In this document: positions 23,481-31,698 of the stretch, in pieces
Position numbering within the stretch: the first letter of the stretch is position 1
Layout of the letters: every line of letters starts with the position of its first letter
Assembly: GCF_020421205.1 (NCBI RefSeq)
Contig: NZ_JAIZZH010000002.1
Coordinates: 682,001 to 746,000, forward strand
Source: Hymenobacter pini
GTDB taxonomy: Bacteria > Bacteroidota > Bacteroidia > Cytophagales > Hymenobacteraceae
DNA length: 64,000 bases
Reading direction: 5' to 3'
Notes under the pieces: model-generated
Database searches by the model: none
Seen by the model: the letters and a program-made list of their open reading frames with translations, nothing else
Told to the model about the DNA's origin: nothing
Position numbers and translations under genes: made by a program

Positions 23481-24940
23481 ACCAGCGCCTAACCTCCTTT
23501 CTGCCCCAGGACCCGGCCCAACGCATTTTCGTGGGCTTTGTGGTGGTGTTGTTGCTGGGCGGAGCCACCGCGTTGTTGCTGAGCACGCCGCTGGCGCTGC
23601 TGCCGGTAGCCCTGGCCGTGGGGGTGTTGGTGGTGTTCACGGAGTGGCGGCTGCTCTATTACCTGCTGTTTCTGACGCTGGCCTTCTCCCGGGAATTGCC
23701 CCTACCCGGCGGGCTGAGCATGGACGTACCCTCGGAGCCGCTACTGCTGGTGCTCACGGGCTGCATTCTGGCCACGGTGCTGATGCGCCGCACGTTTATC
23801 CCGCGCCGGGAGCTGCTGCACCCGCTGGTTATTATCCTGCTCCTAATGCTGCTGTGGTCGGCCGTGTCGGCCGTGTTTTCGGTGGATACTACCAAATCCA
23901 TCAAGTACCTGCTGGCCAAAACCTGGTATCTGGTACCGTTTGGGCTGGGTACGCTGCTGCTGGTGCGGCGCCCGGCCGATATCTGGCGGGTGGCGGGGCT
24001 GTACGCCATCAGTGCCTCACTCACGGTATTGATTACGGCTGCCAAGCACGCCACGCACGGCTTCAGCTTTGAGTCGGTAAACGAGGCGGTGCAGCCGTTT
24101 TACCGCAACCACGTTATCTACGCCACGGTGCTGGCGCTGCTGCTGCCGTTTGCGCTGTACAGCATCCGGAGTACCCGCGGGGCCACCAAAACGGCTTGGT
24201 GGGTGGGTTTGGGTATTCTGCTGTTTGGCCTGATTACGTCCTACACCCGGGCTTCGGTGCTGTCGTTGCCGGTAGCGGGGCTGTTTTATGGCGTTATTCG
24301 GCTGCGCCAGACGCGCCTGCTGCTGGTGGCGGTTTTGGTGGCGGTTTTCTCGGGGGCGCTCTACTTCCTGAGCCAGAACAACTATATGCTGTACGCGCCC
24401 AACTTCGAGAAGACGGTGTTCAACGGCCAGAACTTCGAGAAGCACCTGGAGGCCACTTACAAGCTGCAGGACGTATCGGGCATGGAGCGGGTGTACCGCT
24501 GGGTGGCGGCGGGCCGAATGGCGGCCGCGCACCCCATGGTGGGCAGCGGCCCCAGCACCTTCTACCCCGAATACAAGCGCTATACAGTACGCAGCTTCCG
24601 TACCTATGTGAGTGAGAATCCCGAGAAATCAACCACCCACAACTACTTTCTGCTGGTACTGGCTGAGCAGGGTTTCCCGGGCGTGGTGCTGTTCATGATT
24701 CTGCTGGGCGGAACGCTGATTACCATTGAAACGCTCTATCACCGCACCCAACCCAGCAGCCAGCCCCGCTACGTGCTGCTGGCCTGCGGCATGAGCTTCG
24801 TCATCATCGTATTTCACCTGCTGCTGAATGAGCTGGTCGAAGTTGACAAAATCGGCTCCTTCTTTTTCATCAACCTGTTCATGCTTATCCGGGTAGGCAC
24901 TTGGGTGCGGGAGGGTGATAAGCCCTTAATAACGGAATAA
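23477..24940 (+). CDS. O-antigen ligase/polymerase family membrane protein
   Basis: About 487 aa from the GTG at 23477, which overlaps the upstream TGA; a GTG at 23435 is an alternative. There are roughly ten to twelve membrane helices. A large loop near residues 300-390 contains the Wzy_C-type pattern (AHPMVGSGPSTFYPEYKRY, then STTHNYFLLVLAEQGFPGVVLF, with the conserved His in the H-N-x-x-L motif). It would polymerise or ligate the polysaccharide in the periplasm. Sequence alone does not separate WaaL from Wzy. It ends in the 41-bp palindrome. Confidence 0.88.
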   Translation: MNQRLTSFLPQDPAQRIFVGFVVVLLLGGATALLLSTPLALLPVALAVGVLVVFTEWRLLYYLLFLTLAFSRELPLPGGLSMDVPSEPLLLVLTGCILATVLMRRTFIPRRELLHPLVIILLLMLLWSAVSAVFSVDTTKSIKYLLAKTWYLVPFGLGTLLLVRRPADIWRVAGLYAISASLTVLITAAKHATHGFSFESVNEAVQPFYRNHVIYATVLALLLPFALYSIRSTRGATKTAWWVGLGILLFGLITSYTRASVLSLPVAGLFYGVIRLRQTRLLLVAVLVAVFSGALYFLSQNNYMLYAPNFEKTVFNGQNFEKHLEATYKLQDVSGMERVYRWVAAGRMAAAHPMVGSGPSTFYPEYKRYTVRSFRTYVSENPEKSTTHNYFLLVLAEQGFPGVVLFMILLGGTLITIETLYHRTQPSSQPRYVLLACGMSFVIIVFHLLLNELVEVDKIGSFFFINLFMLIRVGTWVREGDKPLITE

Positions 24941-25021
24941 CCACGCGAACAACAGGCAATAGAAAAGCGCCACAGGCTAACCTGTGGCGCTTTTCTATTG
25001 CCTGTTGTTCGCGTGGTTATT
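24936..25021. terminator. Perfect 41-bp-arm palindrome shared by two convergent genes (bidirectional terminator)
   Basis: The arm at 24936-24976 (AATAACCACGCGAACAACAG and so on) and the arm at 24981-25021 are exact reverse complements, with a four-base loop CTAA. The palindrome includes the TAA stop of the ligase gene (24938-24940) and the TAA stop of the phosphatase gene (25017-25019). The inner 12 bp GAAAAGCGCCAC is a normal terminator stem with flanking T runs; the outer 29 bp is unusual. Confidence 0.95.
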
Positions 25022-26249
25022 TAAACCGGCAGCTGAGGATGGTTACATCATCGGCGAAGCGGGAGCCGTTGGTGTTGAATGCTTCAATTTCGCGGAGTAG
25101 CTCCCGGTGCACGGTGCCGAGCGGGGCGTACCGGTTGTGGCGCAGCACACGCAACACGCCTTCCTCCCCAAACTCCTCGTGGTCAGCATCGAATACCTCG
25201 GTGAGGCCATCAGTGTAGGTGAGCAGCAGGGCGCGGGGCGGCACCTCCAGGCGGCCCACTTTCAACATCGGCAACTCGTCCATCACCCCCAGCATGATGG
25301 AGCCTTCCTTGAGCAACAGCACGGGGCCGGCATCGGGAATGAGCAGCGGGTCGTTGTGGCCGGCGTTTACGTATTCCAGCACCCGGGTGCGCCGGTTGTA
25401 GAGGCCAAAAAATACGGTGATGAACTTGTCGCCGCCGGCGTTGCGGAAAATCAGGTTGTTGAGTTCCTGGGCCACGGTGGCCAAATCAGCCTGCTGGCGC
25501 ATGAGGGTGCGCAGCCCCGCCTGGAAGTTGGACATCAGCAACGACGCGGCCACACCCTTACCCGATACGTCGGCCACGCAGAACAGAAACCGGTCGGCGT
25601 CAAGGTCCACCACGTCGTAGTAGTCGCCGCCCACGGCGGTGTGGGGCACGTAGCTGGCGTGCACGGCCACGGCGGCATCGTTGGGCAGCGTGCGCGGGAA
25701 GAGCATGGTTTGCACTTCCTGGGCAATTTCAATTTCCTTGCGGATGGCCGCATCAGCTACGCGTTGCCGGGCCAGGCGGCGGTTCTGGATAGCGCCCAGC
25801 AGAATATTGCTCAGCGTCTGCAGAAACTTGGTGGCCTCCTCGGTGGCGTAGTCTTCGTTAAGGTTACCGATGAAGACGTAGGCCAGCACCGCCCCTTTTT
25901 CAACCACCGGAATGCTGGTTTCCAAGTATTGCCACTCAGGTCCCAGACCAGGGAAATCCTTGAGCGGGCACGGCTGGCCGGCGCAGTGGTTCAGGATGGC
26001 CGCCGGCATGGGCACTTTGCGGAAATCAACCAGCCCGGCCCCAAACGACACCATGCATACCCACTGGTTATCCTCCTTCACATACAGCACCAGCCGCCGA
26101 ATGTTGAGCTGGCCGAGCAGGGTAAACTGGAATATTTTGTAGAGGGCTGCCTCCGTCGAGTCCTGGTTGATTACCTGCGTGATATCCAGCAGCGCATTCA
26201 GTTCCCGCTCTTTCAGAAACAGGCGCTTTTCAAGAATACTGGTAGGCAT
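25017..26249 (-). CDS. PP2C-type SpoIIE/RsbU serine phosphatase with GAF-like sensor
   Basis: About 410 aa from the ATG at 26247-26249 (MPTSILEKRLFLKERELNALL). Residues about 10-180 form a helical linker and a GAF-like domain (ITQVINQDSTEAALYKIFQFT, LGAIQNRRLARQRV). Residues about 190-410 are the SpoIIE-type PP2C domain with metal-binding acidic motifs GGDYYDVVDL, VADVSGKGVAASLLM, NAGHNDPLL and TDGLTEVFDA. In known systems this phosphatase controls an anti-sigma-factor antagonist. No such partner is in this window. Confidence 0.93.
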   Translation of the reverse strand: MPTSILEKRLFLKERELNALLDITQVINQDSTEAALYKIFQFTLLGQLNIRRLVLYVKEDNQWVCMVSFGAGLVDFRKVPMPAAILNHCAGQPCPLKDFPGLGPEWQYLETSIPVVEKGAVLAYVFIGNLNEDYATEEATKFLQTLSNILLGAIQNRRLARQRVADAAIRKEIEIAQEVQTMLFPRTLPNDAAVAVHASYVPHTAVGGDYYDVVDLDADRFLFCVADVSGKGVAASLLMSNFQAGLRTLMRQQADLATVAQELNNLIFRNAGGDKFITVFFGLYNRRTRVLEYVNAGHNDPLLIPDAGPVLLLKEGSIMLGVMDELPMLKVGRLEVPPRALLLTYTDGLTEVFDADHEEFGEEGVLRVLRHNRYAPLGTVHRELLREIEAFNTNGSRFADDVTILSCRFK

Positions 26250-26381
26250 ATGCGGGGTTGGGTGAATGACGAAAGATAGTGAAGGAGGCCGGTTGGGCAC
26301 CAAGATAGCACCACTAGAGCCCGTTTACGCAGAATCGGCCGGTAAAGCCACCGTGTAGCGCAGGCCGCGCGGCCTTGCCAG

Positions 26382-27563
26382 CTACCCCAGCGGGGTTTTG
26401 GGGTCGTAGGCGTCGCGCAGGCCGTTGCCCAGCAGGTTAAAGCTCAGCACCAGCAGGCTAATGGCCAGCCCGGGCAGCAAGGTAAGCCATAAGCCCGCTT
26501 CGGTGCCCAGCAATTGGAACCCTTCGTTCACCATTAGCCCCCACGAGGGAGCCGGCGGCTGTACGCCCAAGCCCAGGAAGCTCAGGCCCGCTTCCAGTAG
26601 AATAGCCGACGCAAAATTACTGGTGGCCAGCACAATGAGCGGACCCGTCATGTTGGGCAGCAAGTGCCGCCAGATTAGCCGGTGCTGGGGCAGGCCGAGC
26701 ACCCGGCCCGCCTCCACGAAGGTTTTCTCGCGCAGGCTCAGCATCTGGCCGCGTACTACCCGGGCCACATCTACCCACATGGTGAGGCCCACGGCCACAA
26801 ACGACGTCCAGACGCCCTTGCTGTCCAAGGCCAGCGAAATGGCAATTACCAGCATGATGCCCGGGATGCTCCATACCACCGTCATCAGCCCCAGCAGCAC
26901 CGAATCGACCCAGCCACCCACGTAGCCGGCTACGGCCCCAATGAGCATACCCAGCACCACCGAAATAAGCACGGCCACTAGCCCAATACCCAAACTTACG
27001 CGGGTACCCAGCAACAGGCGGCTCAGTTCGTCGCGGCCGGCTTTGTCGGTGCCCAGCCAGTAGGTGCGGTGCTCAATGTGCTCCTCGGCCACTTCTTGGG
27101 CCAGTTCAGCGGCCGGGCCGGCATGGCCTACCACCGCCGCGAGTGGGTACGCCTGGGGCTTATCGGCCAGGGCCGAGTGATTTTGGTACGGTTGGGTATA
27201 GAGCGAATCGCCCTGAATGCGGTAGCTGGCAATGGGCACTTCCTGGAACCGGGCGGGCCGCCCCTGCCACCATGTACCGAGCCAGCTAGTACTTTGGTGG
27301 GCAGTATCGGCGGCGGGCAGGCGCAGGATGGTGGCGCTAAACCCTGGGGCTTCTTTTTGAAGCTGCACCAAGCCGTTGTTGGCGTTGGGCGAGTTATCGG
27401 GCAGCACCCAATAGCCCAGCAGGGCCACCAGCGTGCAGACTACAATAAAGCCCAGCCCCAGCATGGCCGGCGTGTTGCGCAGCAGCCGTTGCCGCACATA
27501 GTAGCCGGGCGGCCGGGCCGGCGCCGGGGGCGCCACGGGTGAAACGGCAGTTACAACGGCCAT
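26382..27563 (-). CDS. ABC transporter permease, OppC/DppC type
   Basis: A protein of 393 aa. TM1 is at about 35-55. A long extracytoplasmic insertion of about 115 residues follows, then the DppC-like core from about 180, with YWLGTDKAGRDELSRLLLGTRVSLGIG and the EAA-type loop EAGRVLGLPQHRLIWRHLLPN. It would form half of the channel of a peptide or nickel importer. No ATPase or binding protein is adjacent. The start codon overlaps the stop of the small gene upstream (TAATG), so the two are coupled. Confidence 0.9.
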   Translation of the reverse strand: MAVVTAVSPVAPPAPARPPGYYVRQRLLRNTPAMLGLGFIVVCTLVALLGYWVLPDNSPNANNGLVQLQKEAPGFSATILRLPAADTAHQSTSWLGTWWQGRPARFQEVPIASYRIQGDSLYTQPYQNHSALADKPQAYPLAAVVGHAGPAAELAQEVAEEHIEHRTYWLGTDKAGRDELSRLLLGTRVSLGIGLVAVLISVVLGMLIGAVAGYVGGWVDSVLLGLMTVVWSIPGIMLVIAISLALDSKGVWTSFVAVGLTMWVDVARVVRGQMLSLREKTFVEAGRVLGLPQHRLIWRHLLPNMTGPLIVLATSNFASAILLEAGLSFLGLGVQPPAPSWGLMVNEGFQLLGTEAGLWLTLLPGLAISLLVLSFNLLGNGLRDAYDPKTPLG

Positions 27564-27820
27564 TAGCGGGTATTGTGCTGCAGCAGGCCTTCCTTGGAAG
27601 CCAGAAAGAAACAGTCGCGCACGATGGCCCCGAACGAGCTTTCCTCGAAGGCCAGCTCCGTGTCGGGGTCGGGCCAGAAGCTGCGGATGAGGCCCTGCTC
27701 CAGCAGCTGCCGAAGGTGGCTTTCCAGGGCAGCGGGTGCCAGCCCGGTTTTCTGACTCAGGTCGGAGAAGGAAGTGACGAAGTACAGCTCGTCGAGAATA
27801 TCAAATTCGGCGTCGGTCAC
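27563..27820 (-). CDS. Small winged-helix-like protein upstream of OppC
   Basis: A protein of 85 aa. The pattern ILDELYFVTSFSDLSQKTGLAPAALESHLRQLLEQGLIRSF looks like a winged helix-turn-helix domain: helix, turn, recognition helix, then a wing. The C-terminus (GAIVRDCFFLASKEGLLQHNT) is conserved-looking but I do not recognise it. It is not clear that it binds DNA. It overlaps the permease gene by one base and has a perfect TACCTTTG -7 element 19 bases before its start, so it leads the operon. Confidence 0.65.
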   Translation of the reverse strand: MTDAEFDILDELYFVTSFSDLSQKTGLAPAALESHLRQLLEQGLIRSFWPDPDTELAFEESSFGAIVRDCFFLASKEGLLQHNTR

Positions 27821-27839
27821 GGAAAGCAGAGGTTTGGAA

Positions 27840-27847
27840 CAAAGGTA
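27840..27847 (-). promoter_or_regulatory. -7 promoter element TACCTTTG for the winged-helix/OppC operon
   Basis: The minus strand reads TACCTTTG, an exact match to TAnnTTTG, 19 bases before the start codon at 27820. Confidence 0.55.
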
Positions 27848-27872
27848 GCACTCCAGGCGGGTTCCTAGGAGG

Positions 27873-28427
27873 CTATCGGTAGCTTACGATTGTGCCGGGC
27901 GCATAAGCTACCGCATCGGTGCCAGCTTGTGCCACGCCTTCCTGGGAGTCGATGTAGGATACAATCTGCTGAATCTCCTTTTCCGACAGCTGGAAGCTGG
28001 GCATCTGCTGCTTTTGGTACTGCTCAAAGATTTTCACGGCGTAGTCGTCGCCGCTAGCCACCAGCTTGCTGGAGTTCTTTACCCACGAAGTAATCCAACT
28101 CATGGGCCGCCGCTTGGTGATGCCCGCCAGAGCGGGACCTACTATCACTTCGTTTACAGCATGGCACTGGGCGCAGTTGCCTTTGAACAGGGCGTCGCCG
28201 GCGGCTACGGCAGCCGCATCGACGCCGGGGGGCAGAGGCCGGTCTGCAGGGACTGAATCGGTAAACGAGGCCATTGCGACGGCTTCGTTACCGCAAACCA
28301 GAGGTTCATCCTGGCTAAAATCCTGCGTTCCAGTCAACTGCTCGCCCAGCATTACTGAACATAGAACAATAGCCCCAGCTACCACCGTCAGGCTAGCGGG
28401 CATGATGATTTCCAACAGATTTTTCAT
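27873..28427 (-). CDS. Membrane-anchored c-type cytochrome
   Basis: A protein of 184 aa. One N-terminal membrane segment (about 9-28) is uncleaved-looking or a lipid-less signal. The haem site is CAQCH in LFKGNCAQCHAV near residue 84, and QQMPSF supplies the likely axial Met. The fold and length fit a class I mono-haem cytochrome that carries electrons at the periplasmic face, perhaps to a terminal oxidase. No oxidase gene is adjacent. Confidence 0.88.
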   Translation of the reverse strand: MKNLLEIIMPASLTVVAGAIVLCSVMLGEQLTGTQDFSQDEPLVCGNEAVAMASFTDSVPADRPLPPGVDAAAVAAGDALFKGNCAQCHAVNEVIVGPALAGITKRRPMSWITSWVKNSSKLVASGDDYAVKIFEQYQKQQMPSFQLSEKEIQQIVSYIDSQEGVAQAGTDAVAYAPGTIVSYR

Positions 28428-28522
28428 ACCGATACGACAAATGAATTACCTATTGAAATACGCCCCGGATGCCCGTAAAAGCAAGCAAAATCGTTGTTGA
28501 TTTGCCGACGAAAGGGCAATAA

Positions 28523-29707
28523 TTACGGCTGCACTTGCCGGCCCTTCCACTCGTAGCTGCCGCGCAGGCCAGCCAGACCGGTCAGCAGGGCATATGGGGC
28601 GTAGGCCAGCTGCAACACCGGTATCCACCACAACCACCGAGGCCGCCCCAGAAACCGGAGCACCGGGCGCAGCAGCAGCGCGTCGCCCAGGAGCTTACCG
28701 GCCCAGCTGAGCAGCACTGCCCAAGCCGGCACCGTACCGAGTAGCCACAGCCCCGCCCCCACCGGAAACAGCAGGTTGGCCAGCAGCACCAGCACCGCCA
28801 GCCGCTGCGGAGCCCGGGTTTGGTAATGCCGCCACTTGCTGGCCCAGCGCACCCGTTGCCGCAGCAACTGCCGTAGCGTGGGTTGGGCCGGGGTGCTTAT
28901 CAGGGCGGCCGGATCGGCCAGGAACCGGATACTGCCGGGAAAGGCGGCGTGTAGCTTGTGCAGCAGAAACTCGTCGTCGCCGCTGGCCACCTGTTCGTTC
29001 CCCTGAAAACCCTGCACGGCAAAGAAATCGGCGCGGCGGTAGGCAAGGTTAGCTCCGTTGCACATGGTGGGCTGCTGCCGGGCAATGCCGGCGGCCCCGG
29101 CTCCCACCAGCCCAGCCAGCTCCAACCCCTGCAAAGTAGCCAGCGCCCCAGCGCCAGTGAGCAGCACCGGGCCACTGATAAACCGGGTTTCGGGGTGGCG
29201 GGCCACGGCCTGGGCGTAGGCCCGCACCCAACCGGCCGGCACCCGGCAGTCGGCATCGGTGAGCAGCAGCCAGGGCGCTTGGGCAGCTTGCACGGCCGCC
29301 TGTACGGCGGCTTTTTTGCCCGTGGGCGCATCGGGCTGCTTTGCCAGCTGTAGCAACCGCACCGGAAACGGAGCCGTGGCCGCAGCCTGTTGCACAACGC
29401 GGGCCGTGTCGTCTTCGGAATGGTCATCCACTATCAATACCTCAAACCCGCCCGGTACCGGCTGCTGTTGCTGTAGGTCAGCCAGAAGATGCGGCAGATT
29501 ATGCGCCTCATTGCGGGCGGCCACCAGTACAGAGAAGGCCGGGGCAGCGGTGGATGCGCTAACTGCCGTATGCTCCGGCTGCGGCCTAGAGCTTGACTCG
29601 GCCACCTGCTGCCGCCACGCCCGCCCGAACCGGGCCATCTGCCGAAGATACACGCTGCTCACCAGCAATAGCCCGGCCGCTCCCAACCACGTTACCGCGT
29701 GCATCAT
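28523..29707 (-). CDS. Glycosyltransferase family 2, membrane-bound (paralogue of the 17713 gene)
   Basis: A protein of 394 aa. An N-terminal helix is followed by a GT-A domain: FSVLVAARNEAHNLPHLL, VLIVDDHSEDDTA, the metal motif LLTDADCRVP, and QRVRWASKW (Q..RW). C-terminal helices follow. It ends YEWKGRQVQP, matching the end of the GT2 at 17713. Its start overlaps the stop of the flippase-like gene upstream by four bases (ATGA), so they are coupled. The product is unknown; a membrane glycolipid or exported polymer is possible. Confidence 0.86.
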   Translation of the reverse strand: MMHAVTWLGAAGLLLVSSVYLRQMARFGRAWRQQVAESSSRPQPEHTAVSASTAAPAFSVLVAARNEAHNLPHLLADLQQQQPVPGGFEVLIVDDHSEDDTARVVQQAAATAPFPVRLLQLAKQPDAPTGKKAAVQAAVQAAQAPWLLLTDADCRVPAGWVRAYAQAVARHPETRFISGPVLLTGAGALATLQGLELAGLVGAGAAGIARQQPTMCNGANLAYRRADFFAVQGFQGNEQVASGDDEFLLHKLHAAFPGSIRFLADPAALISTPAQPTLRQLLRQRVRWASKWRHYQTRAPQRLAVLVLLANLLFPVGAGLWLLGTVPAWAVLLSWAGKLLGDALLLRPVLRFLGRPRWLWWIPVLQLAYAPYALLTGLAGLRGSYEWKGRQVQP

Positions 29708-30753
29708 GCTTCAGGAGCCAAGGCCGGCGCTGAGCGACGCTTGCGCAGCACCTTTAGCCGGAGCACGAAAACCAAGCCGATGGCGCTGGGCACGGCAATA
29801 TTGAGTACCCACAAGCTCAGGCTGGCACTCAGCACCGGCAGCACCGGCTGGCCCAGCATCCCAAACAAGTGCGTGGCCGACAGCTCGCGCACGCCCACAT
29901 CGGCCAGCGCATTCAGCGAGGGCACCAATGATTTCAGCAGGAATGTGCCCGCAATAGCCGCCAGGGCCGGGCCAGCCGCCGCCTGCACGCCGTAGGCCCA
30001 CAGCAACGCGCCAAACTGCAGGCAGAACACCAAGTACCGCAGCCCCGAAATCAGGAGCACGCGCGTAAGTAGCCGGGCCGGGTAGGTAGGCATAACTGCC
30101 AGGTAGCAGCTGAAACGCCGCAGGGGTTTTACAGCCTGCACGGCCGCCACCAGCAGCTCGGAATGGTACAACGGCAGCAGAATACCCACATTAATCAGCA
30201 ACGTGAGAACCACTACGCCCAGTTGAGCTGCTGGGTAGCCTGGCAAATAAAACCGCAGCAGAAAATACAGTAGCCCCACCGTACCGGCCGCTACCGTGGC
30301 TACCAGCTGGCAGTAGCGCCCCAAAAACACGGCTCCTAAGGCATCGAGCCGGCGGCCTTTCAGCTCCATGATGCGGCCAGCGTAGTCGCCCACGCGGTTG
30401 GGGGTTACGAAGCCCAACGTGAGGCCCACCAGCACCGCCCGGAAGCTGCGCCGGAACGACACCGGCTCCAGGTGCAGGGCCAGCCGCCACCATTTCCAGG
30501 CCTCCAGTCCCCAGTTTACGGGCATCAGCAGCAAGGCCGCCAGCACCCCGCCCCGCCCCTGCCCGCCCAGGGTGCGCGCCAGCAAGCCGCGCCAGGCCGC
30601 CGCGGTATCTGCATCGGCTACCACCGAGTGCCACAGCAGGCCCAGCGTCAGGAGCGTAATTCCCAGCTTGCCCGCCACAATCCAGCCTTTGTGCCGGACT
30701 GGGGCCGGTGGTTCGGCGGTTTGGGCGTAGCTTTGTAGTCGGGATGAAGGCAA
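29704..30753 (-). CDS. Lysylphosphatidylglycerol synthase-type transmembrane protein (YbhN/UPF0104 flippase-like)
   Basis: About 349 aa if started at the TTG at 30751-30753; the frame is open to a GTG at 30846, but those residues look non-coding and cover a TAACTTGC promoter-like element. There are about eight membrane helices. Typical family features are GLTLGFVTPNRVGDYAGRIMELKGR near the first third and LNALADVGVRELSATHLFG near the end. Relatives are the membrane half of MprF and are thought to move lipids or glycolipids. It is coupled to the GT2 gene. Confidence 0.8.
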   Translation of the reverse strand: MPSSRLQSYAQTAEPPAPVRHKGWIVAGKLGITLLTLGLLWHSVVADADTAAAWRGLLARTLGGQGRGGVLAALLLMPVNWGLEAWKWWRLALHLEPVSFRRSFRAVLVGLTLGFVTPNRVGDYAGRIMELKGRRLDALGAVFLGRYCQLVATVAAGTVGLLYFLLRFYLPGYPAAQLGVVVLTLLINVGILLPLYHSELLVAAVQAVKPLRRFSCYLAVMPTYPARLLTRVLLISGLRYLVFCLQFGALLWAYGVQAAAGPALAAIAGTFLLKSLVPSLNALADVGVRELSATHLFGMLGQPVLPVLSASLSLWVLNIAVPSAIGLVFVLRLKVLRKRRSAPALAPEA

Positions 30754-30777
30754 AACGGCGGCGGTTGCGTAACTTTT

Positions 30778-30785
30778 GCAAGTTA
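30778..30785 (-). promoter_or_regulatory. Candidate -7 element TAACTTGC for the flippase-like/GT2 operon
   Basis: The minus strand reads TAACTTGC, 24 bases upstream of the TTG start at 30753. It is the same octamer as before the SDR (904) and ansA (14029) genes, and it argues for the shorter protein. Confidence 0.4.
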
Positions 30786-30912
30786 GCGGGTTGTGCGCAG
30801 GCGGTGGCTGTTTGCCGCCAACTTGTGGCGGACAGCCGACGCGCACATACCCAAAGTTTCCCTTTATCCATCGTTAGCTTGTAGCTAACTGCCACAGCTA
30901 ACCGCCTGCGTT

Positions 30913-31551
30913 ATGATTCTGCCCCTGGCCTCTTCCTCCGAGCTACTGCCCAAAGTAATTATGGGCGTTGACCCCGGCACCAACCTGATGGGGTACGCCG
31001 TAATTGAGGTGCAGGGTCAGCAGGTGCGTCTGTTGGAATACGATGTTATTGATATGCGCAAGCTGGGTACCAACCACGCCCTCAAGCTCAAGCGCATTTT
31101 TGAGCGCATGACGGAGCTAATTGACGAGCACCTGCCCGATGAGCTGGCCATTGAAGCGCCGTTTTTTGGGGTGAACGTACAGAGCATGCTCAAGCTGGGT
31201 CGGGCCCAGGGCGTGGCCATTGCCGCCTGCCTGGCCCGCCAGATTCCGTACGTCGAGTACGCACCCACCAAGGTAAAGCAGAGCGTAACCGGTTCCGGCA
31301 ACGCCAGCAAGGAACAAGTGGCCCACATGCTCCGCCAGACGCTGAAGCTGCCGCCCATTGAGGAGGCCCCCAAGTTCCTCGACGCTACCGATGCCCTGGC
31401 CGTGGCCATGTGCCACCACTACCAGAAGGGCAACAACGTGAAGGCCGGCGGCAAAAGCTGGGGCAAGTTCCTGGCCGACAACCCCGGCAAGCTGGCCGCC
31501 CCCGTTGCCGGCAAAAAGGCTCCGGCCGCGCGGAAGAAGCCGGCGGCGTGA
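30913..31551 (+). CDS. ruvC: Crossover junction endodeoxyribonuclease RuvC
   Basis: A protein of 212 aa: the usual RuvC core plus an Ala/Lys/Pro-rich tail of about 40 residues. The four catalytic acids are visible: Asp20 in MGVDPGT, Glu in LAIEAPFFG, and the two Asp in FLDATDALAVAMCHH. It cuts Holliday junctions made in recombination repair. ruvA and ruvB are not beside it. It is the only plus-strand gene in this stretch; a TAGCTTTG at 30728-30735 could be its promoter but is far upstream. Confidence 0.95.
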   Translation: MILPLASSSELLPKVIMGVDPGTNLMGYAVIEVQGQQVRLLEYDVIDMRKLGTNHALKLKRIFERMTELIDEHLPDELAIEAPFFGVNVQSMLKLGRAQGVAIAACLARQIPYVEYAPTKVKQSVTGSGNASKEQVAHMLRQTLKLPPIEEAPKFLDATDALAVAMCHHYQKGNNVKAGGKSWGKFLADNPGKLAAPVAGKKAPAARKKPAA

Positions 31552-31698
31552 GGAGAGTTGTTTAACGTAAACCGCCTTATCAGACAGCGAAAAACACACT
31601 AAAATCACCTTTAGTCGCAGTAATTGAGCATCTGCCGATGGCCGCTTAAATTCTATTTAAAACGCAGTGGCTGCTCAAGTAACTGTTTAAGTATATCG

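Noticed and set aside
25107..26279. 390-codon open frame on the plus strand
   Set aside because: It is antisense to the PP2C phosphatase; the product is His/Val/Gly-rich with no domain.
31624..31698. Longer N-terminus of the ankyrin protein
   Set aside because: The added 25 residues precede a complete lipoprotein-like signal sequence and do not look like coding sequence; the ATG at 31699 or 31717 fits the signal peptide.
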